15,312 nt of DNA, taken from contig DASVGV010000074.1 in assembly GCA_036379355.1 (NCBI GenBank), forward strand, positions 1 to 15,312. Direction: 5' to 3'. Position 1 is the first letter of the stretch, and every line of letters begins with the position of its first letter. Source of the DNA: CAJCIY01 sp036379355 (GTDB lineage: Bacteria; Actinomycetota; Actinomycetes; Mycobacteriales; CAJCIY01). A model generated the notes under the pieces. That model was given only the letters and a program-made list of their open reading frames with translations, made no database searches and was not told where the DNA came from. This document shows positions 1 to 5,194 of this stretch, in pieces. A program made the translations under genes and the position numbers.

Positions 1-365
1 TCCGCGGAGGGACGGGAGGACGTCGTGTCGTCGGCCACCGGATAGATCTCCCGGAGCGACAGCACACCCGGCAGTGCGGCCTGCTCGACGGCACCGCGCG
101 CCGAGGCGGGGACGGTGACCGCGATCGCCCCGCTGGTCACGGCCGTACGGGCGGTGACTCCCTGCGCGATCAGCCGCGCCCGGACGATGTCCGCCGCCGA
201 GGTCAGCTGCGCCGAGGACGCGCCCGACGCGGGCGTCAGCGTGATGGTCACGTCGCCGGCCGCGTGGTCGGTGCTCGCCGGCTGCGTCGCGCCGCTCGTC
301 CCCTCGCATGCCGCCAGTCCGGTCGCCGCGACGGCGAGCGCGACCAGAAACGCCCCACCCCTCAT
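1..365 (-). CDS. Lipoprotein with SecD-head-like domain (partial, C-terminus cut by window edge)
   Basis: The reading frame starts at an ATG (365-363) and stays open to the left edge, giving 121 residues. The N-terminus is a short lipoprotein signal: M-R-G-G, a hydrophobic stretch to about residue 19, then the lipobox L17-A-A-C20. The mature protein would therefore be lipid-anchored at Cys20 on the outer face of the membrane. After a Ser/Thr/Ala linker (21-35) comes a segment VTITLTP...AADIVRARLIAQGV (about 39-70) and then AIAVTVPASARGAVEQAALPGVLSLREIYPV. This repeats the beta-alpha-beta plan of the SecD first periplasmic (P1) head subdomain, where a helix ending in RL..LGV follows a beta strand. 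Lipoproteins carrying only this head exist in actinobacteria; their job is unknown to me. It is not a secretion motor subunit, since no membrane helices of SecD are visible in this part. A -10 hexamer sits 8 nt upstream and no Shine-Dalgarno is seen. Confidence 0.8.
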   Translation of the reverse strand, partial: MRGGAFLVALAVAATGLAACEGTSGATQPASTDHAAGDVTITLTPASGASSAQLTSAADIVRARLIAQGVTARTAVTSGAIAVTVPASARGAVEQAALPGVLSLREIYPVADDTTSSRPSA

Positions 366-373
366 GGGCCGCG

Positions 374-379
374 ACCGTA
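374..379 (-). promoter_or_regulatory. -10 box TACGGT of a likely leaderless promoter for the lipoprotein gene
   Basis: Read on the minus strand, TACGGT fits the actinobacterial -10 pattern TANNNT and is followed by exactly 8 nt and then the ATG of the lipoprotein. Transcription would start within about two bases of the start codon, and there is no purine-rich ribosome site in the 8 nt. I see no convincing -35. Confidence 0.5.
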
Positions 380-503
380 CTCGTCGACGGCACGTCCGGC
401 CGCGTTCACGGTCCGGCGAGCCGACCGCGCACGGCATCAAGCGCGGGTGACCAGAGTCGCCTCCATACGGTCGCGCGCACGGCGTGGTCGAGCGGCAGGG
501 CAC

Positions 504-521
504 GGACGCGGGCCCGCGTCC
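504..521. repeat. 18-bp perfect palindrome in the gap
   Basis: The sequence GGACGCGGGCCCGCGTCC reads the same on both strands with no loop. It sits about 80 bp past the stop of the CoA-transferase. With no spacer it would make a poor RNA hairpin, although the four or so central bases could form a loop. It could be a protein-binding dyad or simply a GC-rich coincidence. Confidence 0.4.
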
Positions 522-598
522 CGGCCAGCACGGAAGCCGTTCTGGTCACCGCACGTGGTGGACCTGCGCTCGGGGCGCCAGCGGCCGGTAGGGACCGG

Positions 599-1750
599 CT
601 ACAGGTCGAGGCCGAACTCGGCGGCGAGGGCAGCGGTGTGCTGGCCGAGGGCCGGTCCCGGATGGCGGACAGCACCGGGCGTACGGGACAGCTTCGGCAC
701 GATGCCGGGCATCGGCAGCTCCTGCTGGAGCCCGTCGACGGGGACGCGGACGACCATGTCGCGGGCGGCGTACTGCTCGTCGGCGAGCATGTCGGCCGCG
801 TCGTAGACCCGTCCGCGCGGGACGCCCGCCTCGTCGAGCACCTGCTCCAGCTCGGCCACCGTCCGGGTCGACGTCCAGGCGGCCACGAGGTCATCCAGCT
901 CGGCCATCCGCGCACCCCGCGCCTGGTGGTCGGCGAAGCGCGGGTCGTCGGCCAGCTCGGGAGCCCCCATCACGGCGGCCAGCCGGCGGAACAGCGGGTC
1001 CGCGTTGGCGGCGACGATGAGGTCCTTGCCGTCGGCCGTGGGGTACGCGTTCGACGGCGCGATGCCCGGCAGCGTCGAGCCGGTGCGGCCGCGCGTGTAC
1101 CCCGCGATCTCGTGGTCGGCGAGCGTCGACTCCATGAGCGCGAACACCGCCTCGTACAGCGCGACGTCCACCTCCTGCCCCCGGCCGGACCGGTCGCGCT
1201 CCCGCAGGGCGGCCAGGGTGCCGATCACCGCGAACATCGCGGCGAGCGCGTCGCCGAGGCTGATGCCGGCACGCGACGGGGGCCGGTCGGGATAGCCGAG
1301 CAGGCCGCGGATTCCGCCCATCGCCTCGGCGACCGAGCCGAAGCCCCGGTCCCGCGAGCGCGGCCCGTCCTGGCCGTAGCCACTCACATGGGTGAGCACG
1401 AGCCGCGGGTTGGCCGCCGACAGCTCCGGCCAGCCGAGGCCGAACTCGGCCAGCCGCCCCGGCGCGAAGTTCTCGACGACGACATCGGCTGCGGCACAGA
1501 GCTTCTTGGCCGCGGCACGGCCGGCGTCGGTACGCAGGTCGAGGACGACGGACTCCTTGTTGCGCCCGAGCGACGGCCACCACAGGTAGACGCCGTCGTG
1601 CTGCCGGCCCCAGGTCCGGAGCGGGTCACCGGCGGGCGGCTCGATCTTGATGATGCGCGCGCCGTAGTCGCCGAGCAGCTGCCCGGCGAACGGCCCGGCG
1701 ATGAAGCCGCCCAGCTCGACGACCAGCAGCCCCTCGAGCGGCCCGGCCAC
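599..1750 (-). CDS. Family III (CaiB/BaiF) acyl-CoA transferase
   Basis: A 383-residue protein, within the usual 380-430 range of the family, starting at GTG (1750-1748) with GAAGGG six bases upstream. Family III CoA-transferases move coenzyme A between carboxylic acids through an aspartyl-CoA anhydride. The N-terminus PLEGLLVVELGGFIAGPFAGQ, the block GDYGARIIKIEPPAGDP (28-43), DLRTDAGR and VVENFAPGRLAEFGLG (91-106) are the family hallmarks. The nucleophilic Asp is most likely D167 in ISLGDALAAMFA, which aligns with Asp169 of formyl-CoA transferase. The C-terminal half keeps GRGQEVDVALYEAVFALM and the motif EAGVPRGRVYDAADMLAD. The substrate cannot be told from sequence; related proteins act on oxalate, carnitine, succinate or bile-acid CoA esters. 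It is divergent from an alpha/beta hydrolase with a 66-bp gap, so the two may share control. Confidence 0.93.
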   Translation of the reverse strand: MAGPLEGLLVVELGGFIAGPFAGQLLGDYGARIIKIEPPAGDPLRTWGRQHDGVYLWWPSLGRNKESVVLDLRTDAGRAAAKKLCAAADVVVENFAPGRLAEFGLGWPELSAANPRLVLTHVSGYGQDGPRSRDRGFGSVAEAMGGIRGLLGYPDRPPSRAGISLGDALAAMFAVIGTLAALRERDRSGRGQEVDVALYEAVFALMESTLADHEIAGYTRGRTGSTLPGIAPSNAYPTADGKDLIVAANADPLFRRLAAVMGAPELADDPRFADHQARGARMAELDDLVAAWTSTRTVAELEQVLDEAGVPRGRVYDAADMLADEQYAARDMVVRVPVDGLQQELPMPGIVPKLSRTPGAVRHPGPALGQHTAALAAEFGLDL

Positions 1751-1763
1751 GGTGCACCCTTCG

Positions 1764-1791
1764 TTGACGTTTTCGCTTCCCCCGGCAGTAT
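1764..1791 (+). promoter_or_regulatory. Candidate promoter of the alpha/beta hydrolase
   Basis: A good -35 hexamer TTGACG (1764-1769) is followed after 16 nt by CAGTAT (1786-1791), a weak CANNNT -10. The start would fall near 1798, leaving a short leader with the ribosome site GAGGAG at 1806-1811 before the ATG at 1817. The -10 is poor, so the call is tentative. Confidence 0.4.
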
Positions 1792-1816
1792 CGGTCCCCT
1801 ACCCCGAGGAGCCACG

Positions 1817-3019
1817 ATGGAGCCGTCCGTCCCGGTACGCAAGACCGACTACGAGCGGGTCCCGTACCTCATCGTGTTCGAGAACTCCGCGGCCTTCCAG
1901 GACGTGTACGGCGGGGTCGGGGACTGGGTGGCGCTCGAGTCGTACCTGCTGCGACCAGCCACGCCGAGCGACACGGTGCTGGTCTTCATGCACCCGATCG
2001 GCGGGGGCGCGTACCTGCCGATGACGAACGCACTCGCCCGGGCCGGGCACCACGTCATCTACTGCAACAGCCGATATCGGGGCGCCGACTACGCGCTGAT
2101 CATGGAGAAGGTGGTCGAGGATCTCGGCGCCTGCGTCCGCGACGCCAAGGAACGCCTGGGGTACGACAAGGTCGTGCTCGCCGGCTGGTCCGGCGGCGGC
2201 TCGCTGTCGGCGTACTACCAGCAGCAGGCCGTGCACCCGACCGTCACCGCGCCTCCCGGCGGTGGTGGCCCAGACCTCGCGGCGCTCGGCCTCGTCCCCG
2301 CCGACGGGCTGATGCTGCTCGCCGCGCACGTGTCGCGGCACGAGACCTTGACGGAGTGGATGGACGCCTCGGTCCTCGACGAGCTCGACCCCACGCGCCG
2401 GGACCGCGAGCTCGACCTGTACGACCCGGCGAACCCGAACCAACCGCCCTATTCCCAGGAGTTTCTGGACCGCTACCGAGCCGCGCAGCAGGCGCGCAAC
2501 CGGAAGATCACTGCGTGGGTCAAGGAGAAGCTCGTCGAGCTGCAGGCGGCGGGACGGCCCCACGACGAGTTCGGGTTCGTCGTACACGGCACGATGGCCG
2601 ACCCGCGCTGGCTCGACCCGGCCGTCGACCCCAACGACCGCGAGCCGGGCACCTGCTACCTCGGCGACCCGCACGTGGTGAACAACGGTCCGGTCGGTTT
2701 GGCCCGGTTCTGCACCCTCCGGTCGTGGCTGTCGCAGTGGTCGCTCGACGACGCCCACGGCGACGCCCAGAAGGCCGGCCCGGACATCACCGTCCCGGCC
2801 CTGGTCATCGGCAACACGGCCGACAACGCGTGCACCCCGTCGCACACCCACCGGCTGTTCGAGGCGCTCGGCAGCCCGGACAAGGAGATGCACGAGATCC
2901 AGGGAGCCACCCACTACTACGCGGGTCCGGAGCAGCGCGACAAGCTGCGCGAGGCGGTCGACACGGTCACCGACTGGCTCGCGCGGCACGGCTTCGCCGC
3001 CCACCTCTCGTTATCTTGA
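1817..3019 (+). CDS. Alpha/beta hydrolase
   Basis: A 400-residue serine hydrolase. I chose the ATG at 1817 because GAGGAG lies five bases before it and the recognisable protein begins there; the same frame is open much further upstream, but only as a shadow of the CoA-transferase. The fold is shown by TVLVFMHPIGGG (53-64, strand and oxyanion region), the nucleophile elbow GWSGGGS with Ser125, the acid Asp336 in IGNTADNACTPSHT and the catalytic His366 in QGATHYYAGP. A long insert (about 175-320) between the nucleophile and the acid makes a large lid, which explains the length beyond the usual 250-300. No signal peptide is visible, so it is cytoplasmic. The substrate is unknown; neighbours suggest thioester or ester chemistry. 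Its TGA (3017-3019) lies within the first tam operator. Confidence 0.88.
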   Translation: MEPSVPVRKTDYERVPYLIVFENSAAFQDVYGGVGDWVALESYLLRPATPSDTVLVFMHPIGGGAYLPMTNALARAGHHVIYCNSRYRGADYALIMEKVVEDLGACVRDAKERLGYDKVVLAGWSGGGSLSAYYQQQAVHPTVTAPPGGGGPDLAALGLVPADGLMLLAAHVSRHETLTEWMDASVLDELDPTRRDRELDLYDPANPNQPPYSQEFLDRYRAAQQARNRKITAWVKEKLVELQAAGRPHDEFGFVVHGTMADPRWLDPAVDPNDREPGTCYLGDPHVVNNGPVGLARFCTLRSWLSQWSLDDAHGDAQKAGPDITVPALVIGNTADNACTPSHTHRLFEALGSPDKEMHEIQGATHYYAGPEQRDKLREAVDTVTDWLARHGFAAHLSLS

Positions 3020-3029
3020 CGTCGAGATA
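3012..3029 (+). promoter_or_regulatory. tam operator copy 1 (TamR-type site)
   Basis: TATCTTGACGTCGAGATA is an interrupted-perfect 18-bp dyad: one mirror pair out of nine differs (T/G at positions 6 and 13). An identical copy lies 27 bp downstream. The shape resembles the site of TamR, the MarR-family regulator that controls trans-aconitate methyltransferase in Streptomyces coelicolor, and the gene downstream is tam. The assignment to TamR is by recall and context. This copy covers the -35 hexamer and the stop codon of the preceding hydrolase. Confidence 0.72.
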
Positions 3030-3044
3030 CCTGCCAGATATCTT
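3016..3044 (+). promoter_or_regulatory. tam promoter, each hexamer inside one operator copy
   Basis: TTGACG (3016-3021) and TATCTT (3039-3044) are separated by exactly 17 nt. Both come from the operator repeat itself: the -35 is bases 5-10 of copy 1 and the -10 is bases 1-6 of copy 2. The start would be near 3051, giving a leader of about 18 nt that carries the ribosome site GGGAGG (3059-3064) before GTG 3069. A repressor bound at either copy would exclude RNA polymerase. Confidence 0.65.
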
Positions 3045-3056
3045 GACGTCGAGATA
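3039..3056 (+). promoter_or_regulatory. tam operator copy 2 (TamR-type site)
   Basis: An exact repeat of the 18-bp dyad at 3012-3029, here extended to 20 bp (ATATC...GATAT) because the flanking bases also pair. It covers the -10 and the probable transcription start of tam. Copies are 27 bp apart centre to centre, about 2.6 helical turns, so two bound dimers would lie on partly opposite faces of the DNA. Confidence 0.72.
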
Positions 3057-3068
3057 TCGGGAGGCGCC

Positions 3069-3827
3069 GTGCAGTGGGACCCGCAGCAGTACGAGCGCTA
3101 TGCCGACGAGCGCAGTCGCCCGTTCTTCGACCTCGTACGCCGCGTCGGCGCGCGCTCTCCTCGCACGGTCCTCGACGTCGGATGCGGCTCGGGTGCGCTG
3201 ACCGCGACCCTGCACGAGCGCTGGCCGGACGCCACCATCCGCGGCGTGGACTCCTCGCCGGAGATGGTCCAGGCCGCACCGGCCGACCTCGGCGTCGAGG
3301 TGTCCGTCGGCCGTGCGCAGGATGTCACGACCGACGGCGTCGACGTGCTCGTGAGCAATGCCTGCCTCCAATGGGTTCCGGAGCATCCCGCCCTGCTGCC
3401 GCGCTGGGCCGACGGCCTGCCGGCCGGGGGCTGGCTCGCGTTCCAGGTGCCGGCGAACTTCGACGCCCCCTCTCACCGGCTGATGCGCGAGGTCGCGAAC
3501 TCGCCGCGGTGGCGCTCGCGTCTCGCCGGGGTCCTGCGCGCGGACCCGGTGCTCGAGCCGGCGGCGTACCTGGACCTGCTCAGCGGCTGCGGTCTCGCCT
3601 GTGACGCCTGGCAGACCGACTACCTGCACGTGCTCCCCGGCGCCGACCCGGTCGTGGAGTGGGTTCGCGGCACCGGCCTGCGCCCCGTGCTCGCCGCGCT
3701 GGACGACGCGGACGCCGGCGAGTTCGAGCAGGAGTACGCCGCGCTGCTACGCGCCGCCTACCCGCGCCGCGCGTACGGCACCGTCTTCCCCTTCCGGCGC
3801 ACCTTCGTCGTCGCGCACAAGAGCTGA
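3069..3827 (+). CDS. tam: Trans-aconitate 2-methyltransferase
   Basis: A 252-residue class I SAM-dependent methyltransferase. It methyl-esterifies trans-aconitate, a by-product of cis-aconitate that inhibits aconitase. The sequence follows E. coli Tam closely in plan: WDPQQYERYADERSRPFFDL at the N-terminus, SAM motif I VLDVGCGSGALT (34-45), GVDSSPEMVQAA (59-70), the signature SNACLQWVPEHPALL (96-110), GWLAFQVPANFDAPSHRLMRE (split around 121-141), the YLHVLPG and TGLRPVL segments, and the C-terminal PFRRTFVVAHKS. Length matches the family (about 250). The start is GTG 3069 with GGGAGG six bases upstream. It is cytoplasmic and its expression should follow the state of the citrate cycle through the two operators in front. 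In Streptomyces the regulator gene tamR is divergent from tam; here an alpha/beta hydrolase takes that place. Its last 27 codons overlap the phosphatase on the other strand. Confidence 0.95.
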   Translation: MQWDPQQYERYADERSRPFFDLVRRVGARSPRTVLDVGCGSGALTATLHERWPDATIRGVDSSPEMVQAAPADLGVEVSVGRAQDVTTDGVDVLVSNACLQWVPEHPALLPRWADGLPAGGWLAFQVPANFDAPSHRLMREVANSPRWRSRLAGVLRADPVLEPAAYLDLLSGCGLACDAWQTDYLHVLPGADPVVEWVRGTGLRPVLAALDDADAGEFEQEYAALLRAAYPRRAYGTVFPFRRTFVVAHKS

Positions 3828-5009
3828 GGCGAGGGCTTCCCCGGGCTCACCGGAACCCGGCTCGACGAGGACGAGCGCCACGTCGTCCCGGATGATCCCC
3901 GCGGCGTGGGCGTTCAGCGCATCGATCAGCCGCTCGACGGCGTCCGGCAGCGGGATCTCCGCCAGCAGCGCCCCCGCCGACGGGAGGTCGAAGAAGAGGC
4001 CGGCCCGGTCGCGCGCCTCGACGAGCCCGTCGGTGTAGAGCAGCACCCGGGCGCCCGGATCCAGCGCGAAGCGGTCCAGGAGCGGCCGGTTGGCACCCAT
4101 CCCCAGCCCCAGCGGCGGTGCGGGTACGGACGCGTCGAGCGTCGCCGCCGCGCCGTCGGGCGAGACGACGAGCGGCGCGGGGTGACCGCAGTTGGCGACC
4201 GTGATGACGCCGGGGGTGAACTCGGCGAGCAGGGCGGTGACGAACTCCTCGCCGTCGTGGTCCGAGTCCTCCTCGTCCGCGTACCGGGCGGCCAGCAGGT
4301 CGAGCTCGTACGCCACCTCGTCCAGGTCCGGGGTCATGTACGCGAGCGCCCGGAACCCGCCCAGCACCCGCGTCGCCAACCGGACGCTCGGCAGGCCGTG
4401 TCCGCGGACATCGCCCATGAGGACACGCGTGCCGAACGGGGTGTCGAGGACCTCGAAGCAGTCGCCGCCCACGGTCGCCGCCTCGTGCGACGACTGGTAC
4501 CAGGTCGCCACCTCGCAGTCGCCGACGGTGCCCGGCGGTCGCCGGATGATCGCCTGCTGCGCGGCCTCCGCGATGACCGTCAGGTCCACCAGCCGCCGCT
4601 CGCGGCGCAGGCGCACGACCGCGGCCTCGACCGCCACCGCGGTGCCGACGGCCACCGCGAGGATGCGGGCGATGCTCGGCTGCAGGCCGCTTCCGTCGGC
4701 GACCGCGAGCCCGACGGCGCAGCCGATCGACACGAGTCCGGTGCCCGCCACGAGCTGCGGTGCGGCACCGCCGGCGGCCAGGAACGGGATGAGCACCAGC
4801 GCCCCGTCGATGTTGGCGTTGCTCGGCAGGTTCAGGTCGATGATCGCGATCGCGACGAGCGCGACGGCCGCCGCCAGCAGCCAGACCAGTGCGCTGCCGC
4901 GCCGCCAGGCCGCGGCCAGGGTCCCGCCCCGGACCGACAGGGAGTGGGCGGCAGCTGCTGAGGGGACGTCGAGGGCAGGGACGGCACGGGTCGACCTCGA
5001 AGCGCGCAC
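3747..5009 (-). CDS. Membrane-anchored PP2C-type (SpoIIE/RsbU) serine phosphatase
   Basis: A 420-residue protein starting at GTG (5009-5007) with GGAGGGG five bases before it. Residues 41-58, about 70-105 and 113-131 are hydrophobic, giving roughly four membrane helices, followed by a charged region (133-141) leading into a SpoIIE phosphatase domain (about 160-382). Metal-binding acids of the family are visible: D183 in VGGDCFEV, D200 in MGDVRGHG, D327 in LYTDGLVEAR and D375/D376 in IRDDVALV. Such proteins usually dephosphorylate an anti-anti-sigma factor in a partner-switching pathway controlling an alternative sigma factor. No sigma, anti-sigma or STAS gene is near, so the partner is encoded elsewhere. 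The membrane part carries no recognised ligand domain. The tail 383-420 is acidic and disordered-looking and is encoded over the end of tam. Confidence 0.93.
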   Translation of the reverse strand: MRASRSTRAVPALDVPSAAAAHSLSVRGGTLAAAWRRGSALVWLLAAAVALVAIAIIDLNLPSNANIDGALVLIPFLAAGGAAPQLVAGTGLVSIGCAVGLAVADGSGLQPSIARILAVAVGTAVAVEAAVVRLRRERRLVDLTVIAEAAQQAIIRRPPGTVGDCEVATWYQSSHEAATVGGDCFEVLDTPFGTRVLMGDVRGHGLPSVRLATRVLGGFRALAYMTPDLDEVAYELDLLAARYADEEDSDHDGEEFVTALLAEFTPGVITVANCGHPAPLVVSPDGAAATLDASVPAPPLGLGMGANRPLLDRFALDPGARVLLYTDGLVEARDRAGLFFDLPSAGALLAEIPLPDAVERLIDALNAHAAGIIRDDVALVLVEPGSGEPGEALASALVRDDEGAPEGEDGAVRAARVGGA

Positions 5010-5107
5010 TGCGCCCCCTCCGTGGTTCGGACCCGCTGCTGCGCGTGCGGCGAGCTCTGTCGGTGTGGCCGTCCTACCGCCGCCCCCTCGGCACAGAGAT
5101 CGTAGTT

Positions 5108-5138
5108 GGCCGAACGGCCTCGGCGCTGGCGTTCGGCC
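5108..5138. promoter_or_regulatory. 9-bp inverted repeat in the divergent region between the phosphatase and the LLM-UbiA operon
   Basis: GGCCGAACG (5108-5116) and its exact reverse complement CGTTCGGCC (5130-5138) flank a 13-nt spacer. The dyad lies 56 bp before the fusion gene start and 99 bp before the phosphatase start, in the only intergenic space the two share. On the minus strand a TACGAT hexamer (5104-5099) could be the phosphatase -10 directly beside it. It may be an operator for either gene; as RNA it would form a stable hairpin. Confidence 0.45.
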
Positions 5139-5180
5139 GGAGGCATCGCGCCCAGCAGGCGGCGCGTGCCCCGTGCTCGA

Positions 5181-5186
5181 TAGGCT
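5181..5186 (+). promoter_or_regulatory. -10 box TAGGCT of a likely leaderless promoter for the LLM-UbiA operon
   Basis: TAGGCT fits TANNNT and is followed by exactly 8 nt and the GTG start at 5195. There is no ribosome site in those 8 nt. I see no good -35. The hexamer to start spacing equals that at three other genes in the window. Confidence 0.55.
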
Positions 5187-5194
5187 CGCTGATC

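Larger units (their letters stand above)
366..598. other. Non-coding gap between CoA-transferase stop and lipoprotein start
   Basis: About 230 bp without a credible gene. It would be the 3' region of the CoA-transferase and the upstream region of the lipoprotein. It holds the -10 box at 374-379 and an 18-bp perfect palindrome at 504-521. The frames that cross it are compositional and show no family signature. Confidence 0.6.

Noticed and set aside
308..1816. A long upstream extension of the alpha/beta hydrolase frame, giving a 903-residue protein
   Set aside because: The extension is antisense to the CoA-transferase gene and is Arg/Gly/Ala-rich without any domain. The ribosome site and the recognisable protein start at 1817.
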